64,000 nucleotides of DNA from Vitrella brassicaformis (lineage: Eukaryota; Sar; Vitrellaceae): NCBI GenBank assembly GCA_001179505.1, contig CDMY01000781.1, positions 164,714 through 228,713 of the forward strand, written 5' to 3'. The translations under genes were made by a program, and so were the position numbers. This document shows positions 1 through 11,229 of this stretch, one piece after another; positions within the stretch are counted from its first letter, which is position 1, and every line of letters begins with the position of its first letter. The notes below the pieces were generated by a model. That model searched no databases. It was given only the letters and a program-made list of their open reading frames with translations, and was not told the DNA's origin.

Positions 1-20
1 GGGGGGGGGGGGGGGGGGGG
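1..20. other. Poly-G run at contig edge
   Basis: Twenty consecutive G residues open the window, followed at once by GAGT/CAGT-type simple sequence. It lies exactly at the edge, so it is most likely a sequencing or assembly end rather than biology. Confidence 0.6.
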
Positions 21-354
21 TTGAGTGAGTCAGTGAGTCAGTCTTGCGTTTGAATCATTTCTTGGTGGCCGCTGGAGTTTCTCAAGGACACAGCATAGCA
101 TGCATGGCTGCGTTGACGCTGCTGCTTGACTGTTGCTGACACACGGTTTTTTCCCTGCTGCCTGGTCGGCACGGATGACATGGCCTGCAGACAGACAGAG
201 ATTGCTGGGATGGGTGGGCGAGGGAGTGTTTTGCTCAGTTCACTCTCTGCCTGCTGCTGCATGTACGTGTCAGGTCAGTGCGCGTGTGCGCCTGTACGGT
301 GCGTCTCAGTCAGGGCCATGTCTGTCTATCTCTCTGTGTGTGTTGTCATCCGTC

Positions 355-420
355 GGTCTGTATGTATGTCTGTCTGTCTGTCCGTCTGTCTGTATGTCTC
401 TGTGTATGTCTGTCCGTCTA
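355..420. repeat. TCTG/TGTC tetranucleotide run
   Basis: A degenerate tandem of GTCT units with single-base variants (TATG, TCCG). The same unit recurs on the opposite strand as GACA around 2053-2106 and again at 3179-3206. Confidence 0.8.
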
Positions 421-2052
421 CACACGCGTACGTAGACGAACGACCCTCTCTCGCCTCGCCGGTCGGTCGGTTCATTCGCTCGATGTGATTGATGCCTTTT
501 TCGGTTCGGTTCAGTTCGGTTCGCTTGTGCGTGCGTACGTAGGGTGCATTCATTGCGTCCATACGGCCTGCCTGCCTACATGAGAGACTGACTCCTTTGA
601 CTGACTGACTGCCCTTGAGTGCCTGCCTGCCTGCCTGCCTTTGTGTCTGGATGTGCGTGAGTGGCGTGCTTTCAAGACGGCTCGTTGGCTGCCTGCCTGC
701 ATCCATTCTATGGCATTCAGGAAGCCACTCGTCCTGTCAGTGTCATGTGTGTGTCTACGCACCGTACGTATGCATCGCTGTTTGCGTATCGTCGGCTCGT
801 TTCTTTTGCGGAGGGAGTTCTCTCCCTCCGCCCGCAGACCAGACCACTGACTGCATTGTCTGTGCTTATTGCCCCCTGCCTGTCTGCCTGCCTGTCTGCT
901 TCACGCCCGCGCAAAGAGAGGACGGGCGATTTTGGTCGTGCCAGCCAGCCAGTTGCCTGCCGGTTCTGTGACCGATTTTCTTCCTTCTCGGAACGGAAAC
1001 AATGAGGATGTCACTCTCGCTCCCTCAGTGCTCTCCATCCAGTGTGTCAGTGCTTTGTTTATCACTCTTTATCTACCCTGCCAACCATCGGCTTGCTTGC
1101 TTGCTTTCTTTCGTGACATATGCATGTGATGTCGTAGGGGTTTGGGGCGGGAAGCGAAGGCGCACAAGTAGTAGAGTGGTCGAAGAAGTAGTGGAGTGAA
1201 CGAGGCAACCAACACACATTCATTCACTGCTGTCAAGGATGGATGGATGGTTGGGTCAGGATCGCTTCTGCTGCTTGCTCGAGTGCCCTGCAGCTTGACT
1301 GCGTGTTTGCGGAGTATACAGATCCTGCTGCACGCTGCCTGCTGGGAGCTCGGCGGAGCAGCAGAAGCCACCCAGATCACGACATGGCTGCATTCATTCA
1401 TTCATGCCCATGGAACGTGTGTGGACCACTGACTTACTGCCTTGCCAGCCTGATGATCGATCCATTAATTCCCTTTGCCTGCACTCCCTCGCTCCTTCGT
1501 GATGGCTCTGAGTACCACTGCTGACTGGCAGAGAGACGACAGACAGACAAAAAGACAGACAGACAGAGAGGGAGGGAGACAGGCATTGAGCAGATCGAGA
1601 GAGCGAGCCATACACGACACGGCCAACTGATGCGCCCCGTTGCTACTCGTCGCTGTTTCCCACTCACCTCTTCACTGCCCGACGGAACGAAACCAGTGTT
1701 TGCTGCTCTGTGCTGCATTCGGCATCTCATGAGCGTTTCCCTTCCTGTCTGCTGCACGTCTGCTGCCTGTCTGCCTGCGTGTCGATATCTAAATGGATGC
1801 CCGTGAGTGCATGTGTGTGAGAGTTTTGGTGTCCCTCCCTCCGTCCCTCCCTCCCTCCGTCCCTCCCGCCCGCCACACACAGCAGTCAGTCCGTCAAAAG
1901 AGAAGACGTCTCTAACCCGTGTCTGGGCGGGTTTTGTGCAATTTTGCCCCCCCGTGTGCGTGTGTGATCTTCGTGCCCTGCAGTGTCCCGTGCATTCCTA
2001 CCTATGTTTGTTGTTCGTTCCCTGTTGGTTGGGTATTTTTGGTCATGCTCAC

Positions 2053-2106
2053 CAGACAGAGACACAGACAGACAAAGAAACAGACAGACAGACAGACAGA
2101 GAGAGA
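2053..2106. repeat. GACA tetranucleotide run
   Basis: Tandem ACAG units with AAAG and GAGA variants in the gene-poor left flank; the complement of the TCTG runs elsewhere. Confidence 0.75.
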
Positions 2107-3178
2107 AGCCGACAGAGAGGAGCCGGCACGTGGGTGCAGGCTGGCGCAGATTGACGGATGGATGGAAAGACGGATGGATGGATTCGATGCACTCACTCCT
2201 CACTTGGTGCGTACTACACACCGACCTGCCTACACTGTCACGACGTATTGTGTATTGTATTATGACTTATTTATGCCGCTATCGACACACTCACTCCTTC
2301 ACTGTTCCACGCGACACGACAGATCTTCTTTCACACAGACAGATAGAAGACAGACAGACGGACACAAAGAGAGCTGGCCCTCTCTCTCCGCCTCTCTCAC
2401 TCCTGTCTCACGGACGCCTGCTCTTGGCTGCCTGGAGCTGGTGAATTGTGACGTAGGTCTGAGGGACGCGGAGGGAACGGCCGGTTCGGTTCCCTAGAGT
2501 TTTGACTGATCGATTGACCGATTGATGACGCTGTCCTGTCATGCATCCCATCCACATGGGGGACATTATGGTATGATGGTATGAAAGTGCGTACTACGTA
2601 CACTCCACGTGGAACCCCGCATCACCCACCTCTATCGCCGCCTGGCCTGGCTGGCCACCGTGCCATGCCAGCCGCTTTCATTCGTGCATCATCGAATGAT
2701 GATTCGTGAGTGAGTGCTTGAGCCAGTGATTTTCTGCCAGCCAGTGCTGTACTGTGAAGGGGAGAGGAAGAGAGCCGGAGAGCGAGGGGATGGGGGGCGG
2801 GGCGGGGCGGGAACTTGTATGTGCAGAGAGTAACGAGCATACCCCACGTGCTTCATCCCTCCCACTGGGGCCTGCCTGAACACCTACAGACATAGATGGA
2901 TACGTACCTGCATCGCATCCTTGTATACTTACACACTCATCGCTCGACTGACGAACGAATGAATGACTCTGGACGGATGGACAGATGGAAGCAACCGGTC
3001 ATTCTTGGCATTTTTGAGAACGAACAGCCAGGACTGGCTGGCTGGCTGGTTGCTTGCTCGATCGATCGATCGGCGGACTCTCTCGACTTGTCTGTCTTGT
3101 TTTCTCTCTCTAGCAGACTGACTGACTGACTGACCCGGCCGTTTTGGTCGTATTTGTATCGCTATCTATCGCTCGCCC

Positions 3179-3206
3179 TTCTGTCTGTCTGTCTGTCTGT
3201 CTGTCT
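3179..3206. repeat. (TCTG)n microsatellite
   Basis: About seven near-perfect TCTG units, the cleanest example of the tetranucleotide that dominates the first 3.6 kb. Confidence 0.85.
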
Positions 3207-3614
3207 ATGGATCTGTCTCCTGCTGGCCGGCTGGCTGTCGGCTGCTCCACTGATTGATACATGCATACTGACATACATAGCCGCTCTCCTCTCCTCTCCT
3301 CTCTCTCTTGTCTTGTCTGTCTGCGTCATGATGCGTCGATTCAAGGGATACTGTGGCAGGGCTGCTGCTGCTGCCGGTGGCTGGCTGGCTGGCTGTGTGT
3401 ATGAGTGAGTGAGTGTGTGTCCCAGCTGTGTACGGATGATCGATCGACTGCGCATTTGTAATGGGTCCCATAAACACGACCAAATGAAGCGGTTCATTCC
3501 TTCAGGAATCAATCACAGAACTCGAATGTCACGCAGCACACTGAAAAGACCAACAAACCAACCAACCCACCGCCACCCACGCCACTCGTCTCGTCCCCAC
3601 CATCCTCGTCTAGT

Positions 3615-4169
3615 CTATCTGGCTGCCGTTGCCGCTCCCTCTTGCTCATCAATCATCTCCTCCACCCACCGCACCACCGCATCCCGCATCAGCCGCATCA
3701 CGACATGCGACGACACCGACGTCGCCGAGTCTATCCTCTCGCCCATAGTCACCTTGTACACATCCAGCCGCTCAGACAACGACTGCCCCGCGCGGAAGAT
3801 GGACGCGCCCTCGACGCCCTCTGGCGACACAAACGGCTCCAGCAGAAAGGCCTTGTTGTCGTCGAGTATCCTCTGTATCGCCCTGGCATCCTTCTGCGCG
3901 TCGACCAGCTTGTCAAGCAGTACGCTGAACCGCCGCCGACGCAGATCTAACAGCTGGCCCGTCGCGCCTGCCCTACTGTCGTCTGGTGGGAGGCCGCCGA
4001 GCCCACGGTTCTGTCCCGGGAAGATAGATAGGCGCGTCAGAGGTCGTCGTTGTATTGCAGCAGGTGAAAAGGCATCGATGAGTGGATGGCGCTGGATCTT
4101 GAAGCAGTGAGAGAGGAGGACGTCACACGCCAGCAGAAAGAGTAGTAACAAGGCGGGAAGGGAGAACAT
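3615..4169 (-). CDS. Small protein with plastid-type bipartite leader
   Basis: A single uninterrupted frame of 184 codons. The ATG at 4169 is chosen because it puts a strong signal peptide at the very N-terminus: residues 2-20 are almost all Leu/Ala/Phe/Cys. The likely cleavage is after Ser-His-Cys, which leaves Phe at the new N-terminus, followed by a basic, hydroxyl-rich stretch (Lys, Arg, His, Pro to about residue 55). A signal peptide followed by Phe and a basic transit-like region is the known import signal of complex red-lineage plastids. The mature part (about residues 60-184) is predicted helical with no domain I recognise. It is divergent from the gene at 4277, with 107 bp between start codons. 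Plastid location is inference; the function is unknown. Confidence 0.6.
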   Translation of the reverse strand: MFSLPALLLLFLLACDVLLSHCFKIQRHPLIDAFSPAAIQRRPLTRLSIFPGQNRGLGGLPPDDSRAGATGQLLDLRRRRFSVLLDKLVDAQKDARAIQRILDDNKAFLLEPFVSPEGVEGASIFRAGQSLSERLDVYKVTMGERIDSATSVSSHVVMRLMRDAVVRWVEEMIDEQEGAATAAR

Positions 4170-4276
4170 GCTCTGCAAGGGGATTGCGAGCTAAGAGCTT
4201 GGCGTTTTACCGGCCTATGTAGTGCATCTTCCTGTGACAAAATCAATACTACGGGCGCCTCACGTATTCATCGAGC

Positions 4277-5802
4277 ATGTCTGGTGCATCGGCTGCAGCA
4301 GGTGCCGCCCCTCTTCCCGAAGAGCCCGCTGATATAGCCGTCGTGCCGTCGGCGGGCCACTCGCCGAGGCTGAACGGCGCTGCTGCAGGAGAGGCGTGTG
4401 GCGCTATGGTTGAGGAGGAGGAGGAGGAGGAGGAGGAGGAGGAGGAAGAGAAGGACCAGCCGATGGGCGATGAGCATGCTGCATCTGCATCTGCTGCCTC
4501 TGGTGGGGAGGAGAGGAAGCGGCCCCTTGCAGCAGGAGAGGACGACAATACTGGCGACACGCTGCCGCGGAAGAAGAAGGTTAAAGGGGTGGGCAGGGCA
4601 GGGCAGCACGAACGAAAGGGACATCATGATGATATGCAATGCAATGCAATGCATTGCATGAGGGTACGTACGGTGATGAGAGTGCTTCCTTCCTTCCTTC
4701 CTTCCTTTCTTCCTTCAGGGTGTTGGTCAAGGGGCGGGCTCGGACGGGTCAGCTGATGGTGACGACGACGAGAGTGTCATGGATGTGCCAGACATGGGGG
4801 CCGTGCTCAAACGATGCGAGGAGCCATCACCTGACGTAAGTACTTACGAATGAATCACAAGGAATGCAAGGCACGCCTTCTCTTTCTCACTCATGGCGCT
4901 GTGTGTGTGTGTGTGTGTGTGTGTCTGTGTGTGTCAATCCGCCGGTGGGGCAGCTGCCCGGTGCAGACCGTAGGCGGATTTTGGCCAAGAGCATCGAGGG
5001 CCTCATTGAGGAGATCGACACACGACAGAAGGCGCTTGGCGCCATCAACAGGAAGATCGCTCAACTGGAGGTGAGAAGAGAACAAGGCACCACACCACAC
5101 CACACGGATGCGTTCGTTGAGTATGTCAGTCAATAGATTGATGCTTACCTAAGTTACGTGCCTGCCTATGCTATGTGTGGGTGTGGTGTCAGTTTCGGCT
5201 GGGCGGTCGTGAGATGATCATCCCTGGGTTGGTGAGAGGGGCTCTGTCGCCGCTTGCCAAGCGGCCCCAGCAGCACCAGATAGACCCAGCCGCCCTCCCG
5301 GCCTTCCTGGACGGATTCCTCAGAGACGAGGGACTCAGAAGTGAGTGAATGAGCCACACAGTCACCATACCATGCACAGTACAGTCACCATTGATTGATT
5401 GCCTTTGACTGACGTGTTATCCTGTGTGGCTGTGCCTTGCTTGGTGGATGGATGCAGTTGAGTGCCTGCAGGCCTTCGACCGCGCCTGCAACGTCAAGTT
5501 GTCGATGCAGCCCATCCTGGCCCGCTACCGCCCCTACGCCAATATCAAGATTGTGCACAGCGACGTCCACCCGGGCGGCTGTGCGCAGATCGACTTTTTC
5601 CTCCACGGCGACAAGAATGGCTGGCGGTCTGCTCTGGCCCACAAGAGGACACACACGGCCAACTGGGACTTCAGGAGCGTCTGCAGCGTACTCAAGAACT
5701 GGGAAAAGAGCATGATCACAGGTTGGTTCGTTGTGGGCAGAGGGGGGTGGGTCTGTCCGTGTGCCGTGGACCCGTGCGTGTGTCAGCGACTGGTGTGTGC
5801 GT

Positions 5803-5835
<33 letters not shown>

Positions 5836-6254
5836 GCATGGCAGACCCTCCCCCTCAGCACATCTTACATGCCCTCAACTCCGTGCCTGTGGGCAGTCCC
5901 ATCCTCGTGGACCTCAACGCGTTGAACCACAAGAGCAGGAGCCCATCCTTTTCTGACCTACCCCACCTGCCCTCCCGCCCCCCGCTGGCCCGGGCCGCCA
6001 CTGACGAAGACGACGATGACGTCGAAATCATCGGGGAGGCGTTCAACCCACCGCGACAACCGACCGCCAGACAGCGCACTTCACCCTCATGCAGGGGGGC
6101 AGCAGCAGCAGCAGCAAGTGGCGTTGACATGGCTCAGCCCTTGCCGCCGCCGCCGCATGTGGTCTTCCCTCCGCTGCCCCGCGGGATGGTACCGGTGCCA
6201 TGGATGGGCAGAGCTCAGGCAGACGGCACCGGCAGTGGCAGTCCGAACACCTAG
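4277..6254 (+). CDS. Acidic coiled-coil protein, unknown function
   Basis: Six exons read continuously: 4277-4579 (or 4588), 4719-4835, 4954-5070, 5193-5340, 5458-5721 and from about 5846 to the TAG at 6252-6254. The N-terminus is Ala/Glu-rich with a 14-15-residue Glu run encoded by GAG repeats (4410-4450), then a basic patch (PRKKKVKG) that resembles a nuclear localisation signal. Exon 3 encodes a short amphipathic helix (residues AKSIEGLIEEIDTRQKAL). Exon 5 encodes the most conserved-looking block, ending in KNWEKSMIT. Near the C-terminus four Asp precede VEII, the layout of a SUMO-interacting motif. I do not recognise the family. The nuclear role is inferred only from the basic patch and the SIM-like motif. 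Confidence 0.65.
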
Positions 6255-6538
6255 GTCTGTGTGTGTGTCTGTGTTTGTGTGTATACCCACACAGACTGAC
6301 AGACAGACATTGACGGAGCAAGAAAGACAACAAGCCCAACCGCTGTGTTTGTCTTTCTTGCTGTGTCGATGTCTGCCTGTGTCTGTGTTTGGTAGATGAT
6401 GCGGTATGGGCCAGGGAGGGTGCATGGCATGCACTAGAACGAATCGATGGATGCACTCATGCATGAGGGACTGATGACTGACTGGTGGTGCTCGTGAGCA
6501 GCTCAGAGCATTCCATGCTGCTCAGCCGATAGGGTCTG

Positions 6539-6558
6539 AACCCTAAACCCTAAACCCT
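6539..6558. repeat. Interstitial CCCTAAA (telomere-type) repeat
   Basis: Two and a half perfect CCCTAAA units followed by degenerate copies (CCCTGCA, CCCTATA) lie between the gene ending at 6254 and the ZIP-CNBD gene starting at 6669. TTTAGGG is the plant- and alveolate-type telomere unit. Confidence 0.6.
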
Positions 6559-6668
6559 GCACCCTATACCGTGTGAGTCGTTCTGGTCGTTACAGTGGCA
6601 GGGGCGGCGTGTCTGGCGAGCAGGACTGTCAGTGAGTTTGCCGCCTGTATCAGGCATATATATCAGGC

Positions 6669-9600
6669 ATGTCGTTGATGGAGCACCTCGAGACTCAGGC
6701 TGCATGGGATCGGAAGCTGTCCTCTGACAGCGGATCACCCTCGGGAGAAGTGGACGCCTATGACATTGCGACGGTAAGCACAGGAACAGACGCATAGAAG
6801 CGGAAAGGTGGATGTCTGATGTCTGATGTGATGTGTGTGTGTGCGCGGCTCGACTCTCTTTCCAGGCGTTTGGCTGGGGATGTGTGTCAGCCATTTCTCT
6901 GGTCATCGGGGCAGCATGGGGGATCATCCAGCTACCCAACCAGTCCGTTCGCGCCACATTCATGGCCTTGTAAGGTTGAACCAACACCAACACACCAACC
7001 ACGACACACACCCAGACATGCGACACACAGCAACCTCCCTCCCTCCCTCCCTCTCTGTGAATCTCTCAGTGGCGGTGGGGCGCTCCTGTTTGCCCTCACG
7101 CTCGAGCTCTTCGGTGAGGCCTTCGCGGCTATGCATCACGGGGAGTCTGACGACGACATCAGCCAAGCGCGGCTCACCATCGGCATTATGATCTGCGGCG
7201 CCATCGCCGGCGGCCTCCTCTTTGCCGGCCTCAACAAACTGCTCAACGAGAAGGGCGCCTTCCTGCGCAAGCCCGCCCTGGTCAAGGGGTACCTGAAGAA
7301 CCTGCGTCGGCTGTTTGCTCAGGGGCTGGTGCACAAGCTGCGGAAGGTGCCGCTGCTGGCAGGGCTGCCCGAGGAGGACCTCTACCAGCTGACGACAGAG
7401 ATGGAGAAGGAGAAGTTCCAGGAGGGCGACACCATCTTCCACGACTTGGACGTCTACAGCTCTCTCTACTTCATCATCTCGGGGCAGGTCAAGATCGAGC
7501 TCCGCACACCCGACCTCAAGAAGGTCGACACGCTCGCACTCATCAATCCGAAGGGCCAGGAGGACACCGAGAACAACCATCTGAGCAACGGCAATAATAC
7601 TGGGAACGACGAGAACGGTGCCTTCGACAGCAAGCCGCTGCTGGTGGCCAACGGCTCCTCCTCCCACGAGGCCCGCCCAGAGAGTATCTCCATTCAGCTG
7701 CCCACAGTGGACGAGGAGGAGGAGGCAAAGATGGAGGGTCCTGACGAGGGCGGCGGGATTCGGCGCTCGGAGAGCATGCACGACCACGCTTTGGGCGACA
7801 TAGTGGACACGTTCATCGCGGGCCCCAACGACCTGTTTGGGCAGATGTCGTTGCTGGCGGGGATGCCGCTGAGGGCCCAGGCGACGGCGATGGAGGCGAC
7901 GCGGGTGCTGCGGATCCCTCACAAGGCGGTGCATCGGCTGCTGACCACCAGCAAGGCGCTGCAGGACCATGTCGAGGGAATGGCCGTCGAAAGACTTAAG
8001 GAAATCGACACCTTCAGACACCTCAGATCAGGTCAGTGAGTAAAGGAGTGAGTGGATCGATGGATGGGGATGGGAGGGGTGTGCTGTGGCTTCTATGTGT
8101 GCATGATATGTATGTGTCCACCTACAGCAACGCTGGCTCGTTTGGTGGGGCGCATGGTGCGCGACGATTTCAATGCGGGGGATGTGCTGTTCTATGACGT
8201 GGATGCCCTCACACCCATCTACTTCGTCGTACTCGGAGAGGTCAGCCAGCCGAAAGGAAGGGTGGTGGGCATGCCTCCCTCGGTCCTCCTACATGTGTGT
8301 GAGAGTGTGGGTGTGGGTGTGTGGGTGTGTGTGTGTCATGATGTCAGATTGAGGTGACATACAACGACGACCGCAACACCACCCGGTGCTTCACCACCAA
8401 CTCGATCGTCGGACTCGAACACCTCAGACATGGACGGGCCGTCAGGTACACATACACACACATACACACACATACACACACATACACACACACACACACA
8501 CGAACATCCCATCCCAGGTGTGTGTCCACCTTGTGTTGTCTTATGCTATGCAGGGCGACGGCCGTCGCACAGGAGCACACCACGGTGCTCAAGATCCCTC
8601 GGTCGGACCTTGACAACCTCACACGCACCGACGAGTCACTCCGCGAGGCACTCACCGCCGACAGAAAGAGCCTGCACGAGAAGCAGCAGCGGATTCTCAG
8701 CGAAGCCGACAAGAAGGCCGGCAAGGGTGTCAGTTTCGCGCCCACACCAGCCGTGAGCCGCCGCCGCATACCCACCATGGCGATGCGCGTGTCTGAGGCA
8801 CAGCAAAGGGCGTTTGGGTGGGAGAGAGTGCCTAAGGACATGGTGAGGGCCTGGATGGATGGATGGATGGATGGGCCTCACACAGGGGAGGGAGATCAAG
8901 CGTGTGTGCGCGTGTTTGTGTGTGCGTGTGTGCGTGTGTGGCCAGGATGTGGGCGACTTGAAGGGGCTGGACCATCAGGACATCAAGCGAGTCCTCTCGA
9001 CGCCAATCGGCCCCGAAGGTCAGACACAAGCAAGCCCTCACACACACACGCTTTCCTTTCCCGACCTTTTCACAGACATGCATGGCGCGTCTCTCCGCCG
9101 CTTCGCCAGCGGCCTCCCCTCTCCAAAAGCCGCCGTCGAGCGCCGCACCACGGGGGCCCTCGGCATCCGCCGACGCGCATCGTGGGCAGGGTCCGATACC
9201 AGCCCCCATGGGGCAAGAGAGCACCTGACCAGCTTCGAGAACGTCGACCTGCTGTTGACAGACGACGCCGACCCAATCGCCCAGCTGGAGCAGGCGCACG
9301 TGCTGCGTCAGGAGGAGGAAAGCGAGCAGGTCATGGAGAGAGACAAAGGGGAGGTCTCCGAGCACACCCCTTCCACCGCTCCCACAAGCGTGCCCGCCCC
9401 GCCCACGCCGCCGGAGGGGGGCAAGGAGGAGAGAGAGGTGGCTGGTGGCGAGGAGAAGGGGGGCCACGGGGGCAAGAATGCGGCTGTGATGATTTGGCTG
9501 GGGATTCTGATCGACGGCATCCCTGAGAGCATTGTGATCGGCATCCTGTGGGTCACGGCGGGGTACAGCGGGATGCTGGGCTTCCTGCTGGGCGTCTTTC

Positions 9601-10099
9601 TGTCCAACCTCCCCGAAGCCATGTCCAGCTCCGGCACTATGAAGGTCGGTCGGTGAGACAGACAGAGAGACAGTCAGGGGGAGGGAGGGGACCTCAGAGC
9701 TCTCCTACCCTCTGTGTGGGTCCTCCTTGCAGGCTAACGGCATGCGCAAGCGTGTGATAATGAGCATGTGGGGGTCGATCGTCATCATCACGGGCATCGG
9801 GGCTGCCGTAGGGGCAGCTCTCTTCCCACCCGGCCAGTCGGACAACCCCGAGACGCAGATGATCATCGCAGCCACCAAGGGCCTGGCCGCGGGGGCGATG
9901 CTCACCATGATCGCACAAACCATGCTCCCAGAGGCATTTGATCAGGTAAATGCAGGCGTGGGCGGTGTCCACAGAATGCAGGCGCACACGTGTGTGTGTG
10001 TGTGTGTGTGGCATCCATCAGGGTGGCGACATCATCGGTTTGTCGTGTTTGGCCGGGTTTTTGGCCGCCACGGCCGTCAAGCTGCTGCCCATCAGCTAG
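6669..10099 (+). CDS. ZIP-family metal transporter with two inserted cyclic-nucleotide-binding folds
   Basis: Ten exons join in frame (6669-6773, 6866-6969, 7070-8031, 8128-8240, 8348-8445, 8554-8842, 8946-9018, 9076-9644, 9733-9945, 10022-10099), about 870 residues. The N-terminal exons give three membrane helices of ZIP type (AFGWGCVSAISLVIGAAWG, GGGALLFALTLELFGEA, IGIMICGAIAGGLLFAG). Two CNBD-like folds follow. The first (about 7330-7960) contains YFIISGQVKIEL and FGQMSLLAGMPLRAQA, interrupted by an acidic insert of about 90 residues. The second (about 8130-8640) contains IYFVVLGEIEV and HGRAVRATAVA. After a disordered linker come the remaining ZIP helices with IDGIPESIVIG and SNLPEAMSS. 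In ZIP proteins the TM3-TM4 loop is the variable cytosolic loop; here it holds the sensor folds. It probably moves divalent metal across a membrane under control of a small ligand or of the CNBD conformation. The usual transport-site His is absent from the TM4 motif, so substrate is uncertain. Confidence 0.8.
8449..8502. repeat. (CA)n/(CATACA)n intronic microsatellite
   Basis: ACACACAT units merging into pure CA, inside the intron after the donor at 8446 of the ZIP-CNBD gene. Confidence 0.85.
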
Positions 10100-11229
10100 C
10101 CTAGCCTCTCTTGGTCGGTTAGTTTTGTAGCTACCTGACCTGACCTGGTCGGTCCCCCCGCTAAATCCGTGGAGTGGACGCATTTTGCACTCACTGGCGG
10201 GTCAATGGAGTGGAACGACCGACCGACCAAACACATATGCACTCTCCTCTGTGTGTGTGTGTGTATACCGGGGTGTGGTACAGTGATAGGTAGCGGGGCA
10301 GCTAGGTCAGTCAGTCAGTCAGTTAGCCGTGCGGTGAGAGCCTTCCGGTCGGGTCGGGTCAGGTCGGCCCTTTTTCTCCCGGCCGTTTTCTGAACCAAAG
10401 TGGACGGACGCGATATATTCGATTCGTTGCCCCCCTCCCTCCGTCCCATGTTTTCTGATGGGACGACTTGTTGGTCCGCCACTCCCACTGCTGCATCTGT
10501 GTGCGAGTCAGTGTTTTCTGCCGGCCCCTTTTTGGCGGCCGGACGGACGGACTGTTGCTAATGCATACGTGTGAAGATGATCGAGCAGCTGGCCGGTGGA
10601 TGGAAGAGACGAGATCGGGCTGCTCAGATGAGAGAGACGCAAGCGTCGATCTTTCACTCCCCACACACACTCATGGATGGTGAGGTGAATTGAGTCAAAA
10701 CGTCAAAACGAATGAATGCATGAGTGACAGTGCACTGACCTGACTGACCCCTCTCCCCCTCGTCTCACTAGATGAATCAACATCACAGGCAGGCCGCAGC
10801 GCTAGGATGACACACGCACACTACACACACACACACACACACACAATCTCTCGGGCACACGAGCATCAGGGCACTCCACGAGCCTCACCTTCCAACACAG
10901 ACATCAACAGCTTCACTTGCACAACAAAGTGCCGGCGAAGCTGTTGAGGTCGGCCTTGGAAGGGGAGGGCCTGGCGAACTGCCGACAGGAGCAGACAGAC
11001 AGACAGACAGACAGAGATCAAAACAAAACCGCCCATTCACGACCGACATGACATGACATCCTCCCGGATGTTGATGGAGTCGGCACACCCATAAAATGCC
11101 CCCCAGCCCCGCCCCCTACGTCCCTCCCTGCATCCATCAGCAGGTCAAGTCAACAAAGAAAGCCCTCGGCGCGTGTGTGCAGTGCATCCCTTCAGGACCC
11201 ACACACCCACACACACACACCCATCTACT
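10100..11229. other. Convergent intergenic region
   Basis: This lies between two converging 3' ends. It holds short CA/GT and GACA runs (for example about 10822-10845 and 10994-11014) and no frame with domain-like content. No RNA gene was recognised. Confidence 0.55.

Larger units (their letters stand above)
21..3614. other. Gene-poor, simple-repeat-rich left flank
   Basis: I see no supportable gene in this 3.6 kb. Open frames here are short, rich in Cys/Val/Ser or Arg/Gln/Thr and made of translated TCTG, TGCC, CCCT or GACA repeats. None shows a domain, and none joins into an exon chain. The stretch is dominated by degenerate tetranucleotide runs (TGTC, TGCC, GGAT, CCCT) and short CA/GT runs. 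It could be subtelomeric or simply a long intergenic region cut by the contig end. Confidence 0.6.

Noticed and set aside
126-1129. Several frames rich in Cys, Val and Ser near the left end
   Set aside because: They are translated TCTG and TGCC repeats with no exon chain or domain.
6539-6558. True chromosome end
   Set aside because: Only about three units, with dense genes on both sides; it is an interstitial tract.
6960-8021. Minus-strand open frame of 353 codons
   Set aside because: It lies antisense to the CNBD exons of the ZIP-CNBD gene. Composition is a GC-rich shadow, and no domain is readable.
8832-9467. Minus-strand frame of 211 codons
   Set aside because: It is antisense to the linker and ZIP exons; Leu/Arg/His composition is that of a shadow frame.
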